Shown here: positions 35,161-47,623 of the stretch, piece by piece
Layout: the number at the start of each line of letters is the position of its first letter
Position numbering within the stretch: the stretch's first letter is position 1
NCBI GenBank assembly: GCA_942159475.1
Contig: OW804102.1
Coordinates: forward strand, 34,106,873-34,170,872
Reading direction: 5' to 3'
Origin: Sthenelais limicola
Taxonomy: Eukaryota > Annelida > Polychaeta > Phyllodocida > Sigalionidae
DNA: 64,000 nucleotides
Program-made: the position numbers and the translations under genes
The notes under the pieces: generated by a model
Databases searched by the model: none
What the model saw: only the letters and a program-made list of their open reading frames with translations
Told to the model about the DNA's origin: nothing

Positions 35161-37920
35161 ACGCCAGCCATCGGCCGTGATTATGATGTAATATTTTACA
35201 ATATGCGTCCAAAATATGAACTTTCAAACTTTGACTTGTTTTTCCCTAATAACTTGTATTACTGTGTTGTATCAAGAATAAATCAATAATTGTCATAAAA
35301 CTGCCCTACATTATTTTATCAGTGGAGGTAGCAGGTGCATAGGGGAAACAACGAGCCCTGGACTGTCTCGAGCACCGATGCCTTTTGTTTTTGGAGGTGG
35401 AGGGAGGAGGGGCGGTATTGTAACAAAGTAAAATATTGGAAATATATTTGTCAGCTCAGAGTGAAACATATTAGAGAAAGGTACGAATATCTGACTTTTA
35501 ACAAATGGCGGGTAGCGTGATGATGAGCTGCGTCAACTGGACCAATCAATAAAAAATTACCTTCAATATCCGATATACACTATCATAGTTATATGACAAT
35601 TATAATTTGAAACATAGCGTTTATTTCTACTATAATACATGCCATGATACTAAAATGTATAACTGTGTGATGGGAGGGCTGGAGCCCCATCAATCCACCT
35701 TCATTTCAACATATTCACCATCTAGTGACCCAAAACAGGTGGATATTTGACAGAAAAAAACACACAGAAAAAAAACACAGAAAAAACGATGTGTCATATG
35801 GAGAAAGTACCGATTATGTATCTTGTTTCCTGATTTTGATTGGTTGTGACAGCTGTAAGGCTTATCTCCGGGAACAGATGCGCACGTCAGACGCGCAGAT
35901 AACGCAACAAGGACTTCCGCTTACGTCATCAAGGCTAATCATTATGGGATGGCCGGATTGGGAGGACAAATGGCAGCGGTAGTGGTTAGGGACAGGGGCA
36001 GTGAAAGAGATCAACAACCTAATATGGTAATTGGCTGATGCACGAAAGGAGAGATGTAACCCCATGGGGAGAGAAGGTCTCACTTTTTACCTTTATTCGA
36101 AAAAGAAAATTGGTTGATATTTGATGTGATTCACCGATTAGATGAGAATGCAATTTTCGTAGGAATAAATGGGACGATAACAAAGAGAAATACTGACGCC
36201 AGCTCTTCATAGTAAGTGTCTCGATGTGTTCTAAAGTAGACCATAACTTCCACAATTACAAAAATAATTTAGTTTAATATCCTAGTTTTTGGCTTTTTCC
36301 TAGTTAGGTACACCAAGTGGTGCAAACTTTACAGGAACAAGTATCCGAAATATTTCAGAAAGCAAACTGCTACAGCAGAAGCTACCTCCTTTGTCACTAG
36401 GAGTTAGCAAAAGACATTATAATGTAAAGACTGGAAATAATGATTAATAAAATACAATTTTATCTTAACGCCATGAATGATGTAAAATCTTTCTGGCAAT
36501 ACAACAATTCGAATCGAATCTTCTTAATTTCGCAGGGGAATCATTCAAATGAAGCAAATCCTCAAAAATACATAATCCCGAGCAAATCTAAAACCTCATC
36601 TTATTAACGATCGGATGGAGGATCGTGATATTTCGATTTAAATTGATAATGATTGATATATTTCATTTCTCATGGACACTCAGGTTGCTTTCAGGAACCA
36701 CGACTAGGGTGATTGAACAAATGAGCCTGATTATTCACGATCGCACTTTTTTGTTAAAGTTTTGATCCGATTTATGAACACATTTCACATAATCAATCAG
36801 CAAAAATGTCTGCAAAAGAGACATTGTTAGTGTCTACCCGGGAGAAACTCTAAATTAAACAAGTTTTGGAAACTTTCTGCAAACTAATTTCAGTATTTCG
36901 ATGGAATTCCCTTGCAACTTTCAGTCTTTAAACTCGTCAATGAACATCGGAAGAATAAAAAGATTTATATGTTTTCAGTCAATTCCAGTCACTTGTATAT
37001 ACTTGTATATACTTTTCTATCACTAACCTCAAAATGAGATATAGCACGGTGAATGCATGAGTGAAATTCTCACGTCAAAACTATTTCGGAAATGGAAAGT
37101 AACATTTGCGAAAGGAAGCATTTAGTTATAACAGCTTTTAGTTCCCATGTAGTACTTAGGATACAGTTAAATCTATTATATCTTGGCCAAAAGAAAAGAA
37201 TCTTCTGAATACGAAGGCTTCTGTTCCAGTGTTAATTGCTTAGCGTTGATACTTCGAAGCAGTATTGTCTGGCATTTTAGGGTTTTCTCATAGAGCCATA
37301 TAGTCGAAGGAAGCAGAGACTGTAACAAAATATAAAAAACACTTTCTAGTTTGCCCTACAGATAGTCATAGTCACACGGAACCAAGAAAGTAACACCAAG
37401 TCAGGCATGAACTATTAGACCTGAATCAGTTTCAGATTTAGATTTAGATTTAGCAACATTTATTTTCGACATTGTCGCTATAAGAAAGCATTTCTCTCGC
37501 TAATGGAAGGTTTGCAAACTTTCTTGATATTTTTACATAATGTTCTCGCAGTGAACAACTCCGCAGTCGTCATTGTCAGATGTTCTCAACTCTTTAGTAG
37601 ACTGGTCATCTCAGCAAATAACAAACATTCCAATTTCCCCAAGACTATGAGAGGTATCAGTCCGTGTTTATATATTGTAGCACCTTGGCAGGCTCCCTTT
37701 CTATCTTAAGACGATGAGGTTGTAAATAAATATACGCTAGAAATAGGACTGTGTCCCTAAGTCCCCAGACAAACCCAGTCAGCTCCTTTTTTCAATGCTT
37801 TAGGCTTAGCGACTGCATTCTATTACTAATTCAAGAGTCACAATTGTTTCTATTTTGCGATCAAGTAGCCGATTATTTACTGCACGTCCCGCTGGTGACG
37901 CGCTTGTTGTCACCACACAC
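35161..37920. other. Unique sequence, mostly nothing recognised
   Basis: CTTCCGCTTACGTCATC at 35914-35930 is another ETS plus CRE-like pair. A short (GATTTA)3 repeat lies near 37435. The rest is AT-rich background. Confidence 0.45.
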
Positions 37921-38096
37921 CACGTGTTATGACCACGTGACACTCTTCTAGCCAATCCTCGCTCTCACACCTTCATCCCCTCTTTCCTCACCTCCCTTGT
38001 GAAGAGCGGTACGAGGGCTAGGGAATACTGTCCCCACCCTTGTCTCCAATGGCGGCTTTATTTATAAATGCACAGGCGCAACACCTGATGACGTCA
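37921..38096. promoter_or_regulatory. E-boxes, CCAAT boxes, CCAATGGCGGC and CRE cluster
   Basis: Two CACGTG boxes (37921 and 37934) are followed by CCAAT (37952), CCAATGGCGGC (38046-38056), a TTTATTTATAAAT TATA-like stretch and a palindromic CRE, TGACGTCA (38089-38096). This is the densest promoter-like group in the window. The direction of transcription cannot be told, because neither side shows a convincing exon. Confidence 0.42.
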
Positions 38097-40647
38097 TATC
38101 CGTTGGGAGTATGAATCTCAATAGTAATTGGCGGCGACCTTCAAAGGTGTGGGAAATCTATGCGGATATGGGAAATTCTTGGAAAGTGATGGAGCGTAGA
38201 TGAAATATCACCTGGGAATTCTATTTTATTTTGTAATTGTCCGGGAAGGCACATAATCTAATTCCGATTGCTTGGATATTATGCAATAACGGGCGCGTGG
38301 TTCTTTGTTCCATAATCGTTATGGGTTCCAAGTTGTTCCTATGATTACTTGTTTTGTGATTTCATAACATTTAGAAATATAGTGTTCTCCACACTGACTT
38401 CGCAATATATTTCATGAAAAGAAATGGGATCAGCTTCTGAAATATGAATTTTCCTAATTCCCATTACTTTGGCTCATCGACCGTAGGTTATGGAAATCAT
38501 TAGTAATCATTATATGTCTTCCACAATTGCATTCTGAAATCCTGAATAATGGACGATTTCATTACTGAAAAATGAAGAAAGGTTGATATATCTCGACCTC
38601 TCAGAAATTCGTGGACTCTTTGGGGTAAAAATGATTAACCTTATTAGTACTACTGTCCAAGTATGTGTGACCTGGGTCCTAATATGAATGTTTCTAATAT
38701 AAGGATCTCCCTCCTGATATACAACACACCAACACACCATTTACAAATACCAACATTGACACATGAGAATTCTGTCTGTGGAAAACACGTTTTCCCCTGC
38801 CCCTATGCTTGAGCTCAATACTTGGCAATAGGATCCTGCCTCTCCAATCTTACCACTACATGTCAGCAAAAACAATGCAACCAACGGGTGCAATGTGACA
38901 GCCCCTAATATGAGCTGTCATATCAGGTTGACAGCAACTCACTCACATATGTTCCCCTCACAATGAGTTTCCTGACAGCCCCGGCTCCCTTATTGGTTTA
39001 CTGCTAACAGGCATTTCATACCATATACTATATATAATACATACTATATATATTATATATATATATATGTATACCATAACAAAAGTCCGATTGAAGAGTG
39101 TAGTTTGTGGCAGTTTTGATTGTTTCCTTCTCTGAATAGGATTCAATCGATGACTTTTATAAAAGCAGTTTTCTTAGGGATTACATATATGTATTGGTTG
39201 ATAATTAGATCTATGAATTAAATTTTAAGCCTGAGAAATATACAGCATATCAAATACACATAATTGTTAAAGCAATTAGATGTTATGTTTGGTTTATAAT
39301 TTGTAGAACCAATACATTCAATTCTAACCATGGGGGATACAAACAACTCTAGCAATAAGTAATGATGCAGAGTGCACAAGTATGTATCAATTACCGTTAC
39401 ATCAGATCAGGAGAATTCGTTGGAATATCTGAATAACATAATTTACTTATTCATAATGATTAAGGCAAAACTATTCACAACATGTATTCATATGCATCTA
39501 TATAAAGCCATGAGGCACTAGCTCCAAGAGACGTAACCAATTTTATCAAATAATATTTTGTCTGTTGTGGAGGGGGGGGGGGGGCTAGCAGTAATGGAGG
39601 TTGGAGATGGCTGCAGAGTCCTCCAGTGCCCCATGGACGCCTCCCACCCCCATCGCTCCCCCCTGCAGGAGGAGAGCGGATGGAGGAGGAAAGGCACTGG
39701 AGCAGTGTAGTGGAACCTCTCCATGTGGAGTTGGGTTACACTCAATTTGGTAGGCTAAATGATGGTTATTGACATGTACTGGAGGGGCAGTGGCGGAGCC
39801 TGGAGGAGGTGGGGATGGGGGCTGGGAAAAGGGGCAAGAAGGAGGAGGCGGGAGGTTGGCAGTGCCTAGTGTTTACATATATACAATAGGGAGGGGTTGC
39901 GTTTGAGAAAGAGTGGGAGAATGACGATAAGGCAGTAGTAGATGAAGATTGAGGTTTGAGAAGAACTCTAAGAACGATAAAGATAAATTGTTTCATGTTT
40001 TATAATTACATGACTATATAAGGATGCAGTTCTCAGCTAATACGACTTAATCTCAGAGAGAACGCTGACGTACTATCAGATATTTCAAAACAATTTACTC
40101 AACTATGAAAAAGAAAAAAACTGCGATATAGGAAATAGATGTTATAAAAAGGTAAAATGAATAAGTGTGATGTTTTTGCTTTGATAATCAAAAGCGAATG
40201 AATCAATTAATAAATTCACAGAAAGTGCTGCAACAGAATTCAACCCAAGAAAATATATATTTAGCATCTTCATAATAGTAGATACAGGGATTAACAGTGT
40301 ATTTTATTGTAACAAGTTTCATCCATATAGAACATCATTTTAATCCCCTTCGCTACAAAAATCTGCCCCCAGCCTTTGGCTGCTTGAGTGACAGGAGAAG
40401 GAAGGGGTTATAAGTAGTTGCCGCTATGTGTATAGGGGGCACTAGTGGTGCTGTGAAGGCCAGATTAAGAGGCCCCTGGTACAGTGACATCCGGGGCCTC
40501 ACCAGGAATCATTCTCCTCCATTTCTCTGCTCTCCATCTCCAGTTACAATTACCGTATTTATTTCCACCATTGACTTTGGATAGTTCTCCCCATTTTCTA
40601 TTTATATTAGTTTTCTCATACATGTAAATTACTTTTCCCATACATGA
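38097..40647. other. Unique sequence with simple repeats
   Basis: It holds the TA tract at 39.0 kb, a G13 run at 39572 and a GGAGG-rich stretch at 39.6-39.86 kb whose frames are low complexity. AGGGGGCACTA near 40435 is a partial CTCF-like word. Confidence 0.5.
38998..39072 (+). repeat. TA-rich microsatellite
   Basis: Alternating TATATA units with ACT and AATAC interruptions form a cruciform-capable AT tract. It is non-coding. Confidence 0.8.
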
Positions 40648-40760
40648 CCCCCCCCCATACATGAACACCCCCCCCCCCCCCCAAAAAAAAATAAACAAAA
40701 AAACAAAACAAAACAAAACAAACAAACCCCCCAAAACAACCCCCCCAAAACCAAAAACAA
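40648..40760 (+). repeat. C runs followed by AAAC-rich sequence
   Basis: C9 and C15 runs (40648 and 40668) lead into an A9 run and then AAACAAAACA-type units with further C6 runs. The duplicated ATACATGA near the C runs suggests slippage. Overlapping minus-strand frames of 73 and 89 codons are low complexity. Confidence 0.85.
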
Positions 40761-41360
40761 CCCTTGAATGCTTATTCGATGTGGGACATTAAAACAAAAC
40801 AGTAGCATTGTTCTGTGACAGTAATATAAGCTAGGGAATGTTCCAACCAATTAAATTTTAAAATATCAATACTGATAATAAGTATAAGATACACACACCA
40901 TATAGGATCAGCCCTTTAACCTCAATAAATACGGTACAGCAATCGTGACCAATGAGAAACTTTTGCTCAGACAAAAATATAGCAATTCGGTCTTTTCACA
41001 AATGGAGAGTTGGATTCCTGAGATAAGAGCTCTTTGGTAGGCGGCCGTAGTGCAGAAGTAAATATTGTCAGGGCAACATAGAGTGGGACATGGGGAGAGC
41101 GGGTGCTGGTGGTGGTGGTAGCCTATTGCTGCTAGAACATAATACACTCATTGGAATGTTGGCAAATGTCAAGGGAGTGTAAGTAAAGGTTGACTCTATA
41201 TATACAGTGACTGACAGGGAAATAGAATTGTAGACTTGTACAGCTAAGTTTTTACATGTATGAGATGGCACTGCCCTCTCTTAAAGTGGCAGTCTCTGTT
41301 AATATTAGTTTATCGGGAGATTGTGTGTTAAAGCTGAAATCTTGGTTAACATTAGTCATT

Positions 41361-41595
41361 GGGTCAAGTCTTCAGAAAATGTATAATTGGCCTTCACCAA
41401 TCCCCTCAATTAACCCAAATTTAAGACGAAAATTAGCTTCAAAATACAGTTCAACTTAGCCAGACAGATTTATTGAATGAATACAATACAGAATACACTC
41501 AGATATTGTCAGTATTTATTATTTTCCACTCTAATTTAGCAACATTTGAGAGATGTGTAGAACTGTAGATTGTGCATTTCCTGAAAACCTGACCC
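41361..41595 (+). mobile_element. Family 1 MITE copy F, full length
   Basis: This is a 235-bp copy from GGGTCAAGTCTTCAG to CTGAAAACCTGACCC. A perfect 4-bp duplication, CATT, lies at 41357-41360 and 41596-41599. The interior keeps AATTTAAGACGAAAATTAGC and TACAGTTCAACTTAGCCAGA. A nearby 67-residue open frame runs into it and should not be called a gene. Confidence 0.9.
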
Positions 41596-41613
41596 CATTA
41601 GATGTTATAATGC

Positions 41614-41692
41614 TTGTTCCGTTCTATTCCCATCTCAAAGTCATTTGACCTAAACTTCGGAGAACTTGGTCAGTTTTTTAACAAGGCTTCAT
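41614..41692 (+). other. Diverged duplicate of the 20.3-kb segment
   Basis: This is the partner of 20264-20345, with AAAGTCATTTGACC at 41637-41650. It starts 18 bp after MITE copy F, outside its target-site duplication, so it is not part of that element. Confidence 0.45.
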
Positions 41693-42057
41693 AAAACCTT
41701 CGATTAATTCACCATGGCGTTTTTGTTTTAGAAATGATTAATTGAAAGGAGCATTAGATTAGATTTACATAAAGCGGGAAATGTATATCAAGTGCATAGA
41801 TAATAACACTTCCTCATAGTTATATTAGATTCTGCCTGCCGAGAATTGGAATAAAACAAGGAAGAGGCGGTGTACTGTTTGCTGACGTTAGTTGGGAAGT
41901 CGCCTGACTTTCACTGTACAGGCAATCTTGCTCTAAACTTCATAATGAAACCAAAATGAATCTGAAAGCTCTGGAAGTGAACAAAGTAAAAATAGATAGA
42001 GAGTGAGACAATAGAATTAATTCAAAGACCCAGAGGTGCGTGTTTGTCTGTATCCAA

Positions 42058-42086
42058 CCCCCCCCCCCCCCACACACACACACACA
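42058..42086 (+). repeat. C14 run joined to a CA repeat
   Basis: A homopolymer C run passes directly into about seven CA units. The same C-run plus CA arrangement recurs at 52907. Confidence 0.9.
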
Positions 42087-42404
42087 TTATCTACACAGAC
42101 AGACGTTTTTTATCGCTCAACTTCAAGTATCATCGTTTCTTTGTCAGCTATCTTTAAATGAAATAAGCATAGGTGACAGGCAGGGTGAGACCAGACCAAT
42201 TCTCATGCAAACCTTCGTGTTGGTGAAGATGCCGTCCCTTGATATCTATCGCAGAGAACTCCAGAGCGTTTCAAGTGCTCCCAAGATAAAGATTAGACCC
42301 TTTCCATTGAGCAAATAGAACTCCCCACCCGACCCCCCAATCGCTCAGGGTTCTTTGTCTGACTCCATCGACGTGCCACCTTTTACGACATTAAGAGCCC
42401 ATTT

Positions 42405-42415
42405 CAGATGGCGCC
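42405..42415 (+). promoter_or_regulatory. CTCF-like core
   Basis: CAGATGGCGCC contains AGATGGCGC, a core of the bilaterian CTCF motif, but the usual CC to its left is missing. YY1-type factors could also use it. This is the weakest of the four CTCF candidates. Confidence 0.25.
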
Positions 42416-44712
42416 ATTGTCTCTGCCGTCATCCGGTCGTCGCATGTCGTACAGCAGACACTAGAATGACAAGCTAATCGGCCAGTAATAACGGTCTAGC
42501 CTTATCCAATCAAATGAGAGCTCTGTTGCCATCAGAACCAATGGAAACCCGCGGATTATATATCCTTCCTGCGCCACAGTGGACTAGACAAAGGAACCAT
42601 GTTTCATTTTATTGTTTCCAGAAATGATAAGCCTACTAAAAGTCTGTAGAAATTCAGTTTTAGAAACCAGGCTCTGAGAATCACTGGATAAAGAGTGAGA
42701 ACCACATAGAAAGTTCAATTCAAGGGTAATGGGGCAAATGACAAAGTGAGGACCTTTCTTCCACATTTGACCTTCACCTTGTACAAATCCCTGAGAGGAG
42801 GACTGAATGAATGTCGTCTGCTTAATCCCGCGCTTTTTGCCAGCGCTTCCGCTTCCGCTGGTCATCAACCCTCACCCCCTTCACCTTTGTCCTCATCCGG
42901 CGGAAATCCCTGCACCTTTCTATGAGTAAGGAAGAGGGCTTCGCGAACACATTCTAGAAGAATCAGGACATGAAATGACGATGAAACATTTACAAACTTG
43001 TTTCTGCCTGTGTCCTAACTGAAAGCCACATAGTTTGTAATGAACCAGCTGGGTGGGAGGGATCAAGCGATAATTGTGGGGTTTGATATATCATTAAAAG
43101 CGATGTGGAAGGAGATAGCACACTTTAAAAAACTGACTCATATATAACCATCCAGTAGGGCTGAACAAAAGCGACATTTTAAAAACTTACGAGAACACGG
43201 GCCAACCTCTAGATTCCTATTTTGATAATTACATGGCCTGTAAGTGAATAAAAAAAAATATGTTTTTTGAGCCATACTTTCCAAAGCCTTTGTAAATAAG
43301 CTACCCTCTAACAAAAGCCTAACGACCGACGTGCATTGAGAACGTAACGGCAATACGACATTTGACAGAGGTGTCATTTAGTAAGATTAATGCGTGTAGC
43401 AGTGACTATTTATTACTGATAACGCCAGGCTTCAGCCCCCTAGTAGGGGACTGCAAGACTAATCCTGCCTATTCTATAGATGGCAATCATACAATCAGGT
43501 GGGAAGGCTAGAATTGATATGTTCTATTCTAGGTTACATCATTTGAATAATTAATCCCGCAAGTAATCCCGCAATCTATATAAAGAATAGTTTCATTTCT
43601 CCTTGGTGACGTGTTAATCAGAAGAAATCTTATATTCCACAAATGTATTAAACTTATGATCACTTACATTAAAAAAAGATTCTTTATGATATGGATGAAA
43701 TAAAAATGAAAATATCTTATTGAAAAAGTCTTGTTTTAATGTTTACCCAACAAACTTCTATCTAATTTTTTTCGTTAAAATAAATATGTTACTTCTTACT
43801 ACGATTTTCACAAAGTAAAAATCATTGTAAATCCGTCACATTGTAGGGAAGCGACCTATGGATTCCAAAGTTGCATTAAGGGCACATGGCTGGGGAAGCA
43901 CATGCTTTTTATTTGTACTCTGCAAGTACTTCTTGTACTGCCCTGTTTACCCTCTCTCTTCTTGGCTTTGATCTTAAGCCTGAAATTGCTTTTAATTTAA
44001 TCACTAATCAATTACCTTTGTTCTGAGAGATGCAATTAGGGTTCACATACTAATGAATCAACATTAATCAGCATTGCAATACGAGGCAGCATTTAGTCTA
44101 AACATGACTGTGTTTAACTAGGGTCCTCACGCATTTCATTATTGTATTTATCAAGACGATCCCGACTCAGCGAAATGGAATGAAAGGGATGTGGAATGTT
44201 ACTGACGAGGAATATCAATTAGAATTGTAAATGTACAATATCGAATTAAGCCTATTTTTCCCCCTAATGAATTGCGTTGCTAAACAGTCAATATACACTT
44301 ATCATTACGAGTTTAAAGGGAATATATTAGACTTCAAAACTTTTAATGTGTATTCCCATCATTTAATTGCTTTTTATATAGGAATAAATATCTTATGTTT
44401 GTCTTTTTTGAAATCGTCTCTCTCTATTCGGAGATGTATAAAGCATTTAAATCAAACGAATAATAGAAACATGTAAGCTTTTACGTTATTTTACCAAGCT
44501 ATTTGTTGGTCTGGCTTAGACAGTTTTTTTCTCGATTAACTAGCAATGCTGTCAATATTCATATTATTTACCAAATTCGAGTATAGAATGCAATTTATCT
44601 AAAAATAACACGAGCAATCCCCAAATGGTTTACTGCCTTTCGCAATGACCCAAAACAGCCCATGTAATGTTACAAAGGAGGTCACAAGCACGAAACTAAA
44701 AGCCTAATGACG
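42416..44712. other. Unique sequence, possibly regulatory in part
   Basis: A CCAAT box and TTATATATCC near 42.54-42.56 kb could be a weak promoter. The stretch 43.97-44.15 kb is rich in TAAT/ATTA words (TTTAATTTAATCACTAATCA). Nothing can be assigned. Confidence 0.35.
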
Positions 44713-44749
44713 GTTGACCTCAGTGGTGGACCATGAGGTCAAGGTCAAC
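44713..44749. promoter_or_regulatory. Nuclear-receptor half-site group
   Basis: TTGACCTCA is followed 13 bases later by TGAGGTCAAGGTCAA, which gives three AGGTCA-type half sites, two of them directly repeated and one inverted. TCAAGGTCA is the extended half-site used by ERR/SF-1-type receptors. Confidence 0.35.
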
Positions 44750-44868
44750 CCAAGTATGGGGTCAGGAAGCAGTAGTTGAGTAGATTCCATCTCATAATTA
44801 TAGTGTTGTCATGGTGATTCATAACATAATCCACAAATAGAATGATCTATTTCAAACGGCACCAAAGA

Positions 44869-44930
44869 TCACGTGAATGCAGGAAATAGGTGAACCAATG
44901 GCGGACCAATCAAAAGAGGGGATTTATAGA
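44869..44930. promoter_or_regulatory. TCACGTGA, two CCAAT boxes and a TATA-like word
   Basis: TCACGTGA (44869-44876) precedes CCAATGGCGG (44895-44904), a second CCAAT (44906) and ATTTATAG (44922). CCAATGGCGG is shared exactly with the 38.0-kb cluster. It may be a small promoter; a foldback lies 35 bp downstream. Confidence 0.25.
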
Positions 44931-44965
44931 GATTCAAGACAGAGTGGGACGCAAGTCCTAGGTAA

Positions 44966-45073
44966 GGGTCTAGTCCACTAAGCCGACTCTCATGCGATTT
45001 TGCGGTGCAGAGGATTGTTTTGCACTAAATTATGTGAGAATCGCATGAGAATCGGCTTAGTGGACCAGGGCCC
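44966..45073. repeat. Foldback with ~30-bp arms and ~40-nt loop
   Basis: The left arm contains GTCCACTAAGCCGACTCTCA and the right arm TGAGAATCGGCTTAGTGGAC. About 29 of 31 positions pair. The loop contains a small secondary hairpin, GTGCAG with TGCAC. The size is compatible with a precursor-microRNA-like hairpin but no known microRNA seed was recognised. CACGTG sites flank it at 44870 and 45108. Confidence 0.7.
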
Positions 45074-45233
45074 TGTAATTGAAATGTACATTCATCAATG
45101 GATGGATCACGTGGACCTATAAAATCACGTTGACCGTTTCCATCTACTAAAGTGGCCAGTGAGAGTTGATGAAAACATAAGATAAGCATCAGACTCTAGT
45201 TGTATTATTATTGCAACCTGACAGACAATATAA

Positions 45234-45415
45234 GGGTGAAATCGCCAGAGGATGTACAATTCACTTTCACCAACCCTCTCAAATTTAACCCAAATTTAAG
45301 ACAAAAGTGAGGCAATATCAAATATATTCAGATGCACCGGCCTAGTATTGACCATTTTAGCAGAATTTACTAAATGTGTAGATCTGCCAATTGTGCATTT
45401 TCTGAAGATCTGACC
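45234..45415 (+). mobile_element. Family 1 MITE copy G, internally deleted
   Basis: This 182-bp copy lacks about 50 bp of the middle. The left end is the alternative type, GGGTGAAATCGCCAGAG, while the right end is the standard GAAGATCTGACC. A perfect 4-bp duplication, ATAA, lies at 45230-45233 and 45416-45419, so the mixed ends were inserted together as one unit. Confidence 0.88.
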
Positions 45416-45501
45416 ATAATAATTTTTGTATAGATAACTTTGTTTTTAGGGAAAGGGAATCCCGAGTTCCATGAGTAGTAAAAGTGTCAACTCACTGGGC
45501 A

Positions 45502-45604
45502 CATTCGAGGCTCAAATCCTCTCAGATTAGGTAAGAATTTGTTTCGGTTAGGAGCGAGGCTTTCCCTCAATTTGGAGGGACTCTCTCCAGTCTGAGCCTA
45601 GACG
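45502..45604 (-). mobile_element. Family 2 element, short copy
   Basis: The right end reads GTCTGAGCCTAGAC, matching the family's inverted terminal motif, and the left end is a degenerate ATTCGAGGCTCA. Between them lie GAGGCTTTCCCTCAATTTGG and GGAGGGACTCTCTCC, which match the 48.8-kb copy on the opposite strand. At about 103 bp it lacks the middle segment found in the longer copies. No coding potential is seen. Confidence 0.65.
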
Positions 45605-47623
45605 TGGGCAAAGATTCTAGCTGTCAATCACATAAATGACTACGTCAGAGTTCCAGAAGTGATTCAAATTAGGGGGCCAGGAATAAAGGAGTTATATTTG
45701 TGTGTATTTCTCTCCCTCCTGTTGTATGAACACAACACTTGTGTTGGATTCACACCTCGTCTTCACCGCATTTACGTCAGAGTTCTACTCAAACTAGGAC
45801 ACATGGTTATAAAGAACATTCATTTCAAATATTAATGTTTGATCTTGTTTAATCCGCATCTTTAGAAACCAATTTATAATTGTCACTCACTGCTTTTTCC
45901 TCTAAATTGACCACATCTAATCTGCAAGTGCATTCTCATGAAGAAAAAGAGATACATACTGGTCTTTCCAGGAACGAAAAACATTACAAAAGACACATCA
46001 CTAATCACGAGGAAAAAATTGGGGGCATGTGAATGTCTTCAAGACTCGTTCAAAAAACGGTCACGTGCCTTTCTTAGAAAGCAAGGATCTCGCACGTTCT
46101 CGGAAGGATCTCGTTGGCGGTGAGAACTGGGCCCATGTGGAGGTGGAGTGAGGCAGTGGATGGGGTCCTTTGTCTGGCCTCGTTTTGGTGTTGGCTCATT
46201 AACGGGGGACAAGGAAAAGTTGAAGTGGCCTGGGCCCCGGGCCTCCTCTGACTCCTGATGGTGGAAAGAGAAATGGGGGAGGACAGGGAAGGATTAGAGT
46301 TAGCAGGGATCCACAATTAGGCCATGGCAAATTGAAAAGTTGTAAAAGCTTAGAAACACTTACGGTTAATTGCAAGAATTTCGGAACTAATTCGAGAGAC
46401 GATGAAATGGAAATCATATTAAAGTTTTGGAACAACTGATTTCAAGCGCCATTGGGTAGTGAATGAAACATAAAATTTACTCCTAATTGTATGGGCACCC
46501 CTGGCGAAAATTGAGGGTGTAATAGAAGAGGGTGGGTAGTCGGAGGTACACCCCCTCAGGTACTGTGAATATTAGAGGGGGTAAAAAAGGGGGTACCAAA
46601 TGCCTGAGGATAGGGGAGATTAAGTAGGTTTGCAGGAAAGGACTCGCAGGCGGTGAGGCTAGAAATATCCAGAGGCAAGGGGTGGTTTTAGGGCACGTCT
46701 GTATGGGGTCTCCTATTCAATAGGGGGGGTTGCATTCACACTTAAATTAATCATATGCTTATAAGTTATATATGAAGTATTGCATCTTTTTGCTTGAAGT
46801 GATTGCAATCTGATGTCCGATCTTTTAAAGCTGCTATATTGGGTCTAGCTGTCCAGGAGGGACTTTGTCACAATAGCAGAATTGACATAAACACTAATGT
46901 GTCTCTCCAATCAACTTGGTTGTCATATTCGAATTGCATAATGAAGTTTGTATGCGGGGAATTATTTCGTTGTTATAAAATAAACTGCGTCTATAAGTTT
47001 ATTTCTTCATCTCATGTATCCCGATTCAGTCAGAAAATGGAGCTAGTGGTGACGCATGACAATTCCCCTATTATTGCCACAGGGAAACCTAATTTGTCCT
47101 ACTTCTATTACGGGTTACAATCATGAAAATATGGAATGGTATAATTGCTATTATGAAGGCTAGAATGGTTATTATTCAATCAACTGTGGCAAATGAGTAT
47201 GATTTTAATTAGGACTGACATTTAAGGGTTCTTCTTTTTCAGGTTTAATAATCACACAATGGGTCCATTACTGTTAATTAGATTTCTAGTCATGGTTGGA
47301 CGTGGTGTAACCCATACTTCTATAATTACACTTTCGATAGCCCCTGAATTCATTAGATTGATAATTCCAAGTTTTGATAGTAGGAAATAATAAGAAACGT
47401 TTGAGTATTGGGGAAAAGGGTGAACACACAAAAGATATAAATTAAGGATGTCTAATTTTCTCGCACGTTGTATTACACAAACGACCAATTACGACTTAAT
47501 GGAGGACCTAGCTGGAGTTAATGTTGGAAATAATACCCAGTTTCAAATAGAGATAGTTTTAGGACATAACCTTTTCAATTGTAAGGGCATTCCCTAGAGC
47601 AATACAGACCCGAATAAACCTAT
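45605..47623. other. Unique sequence, nothing recognised
   Basis: ACGTCAGAGTTC occurs at about 45644 and 45774. G-rich, low-complexity sequence at 46.1-46.7 kb gives proline-rich minus-strand frames. A 107-codon frame at 46803-47126 has no support. Confidence 0.45.

Noticed and set aside
37044..37066. TAGCACGGTGAATGCATG, resembling part of miR-124
   Set aside because: The seed differs, two central bases are missing and no precursor hairpin is present.
37503..42660. Similarity between 37.58-37.63 kb and the reverse complement of 42.60-42.65 kb (shared TTTAGTAG and TCAT words)
   Set aside because: The match is short and gapped, about what chance AT-rich similarity gives; kept only as a note.
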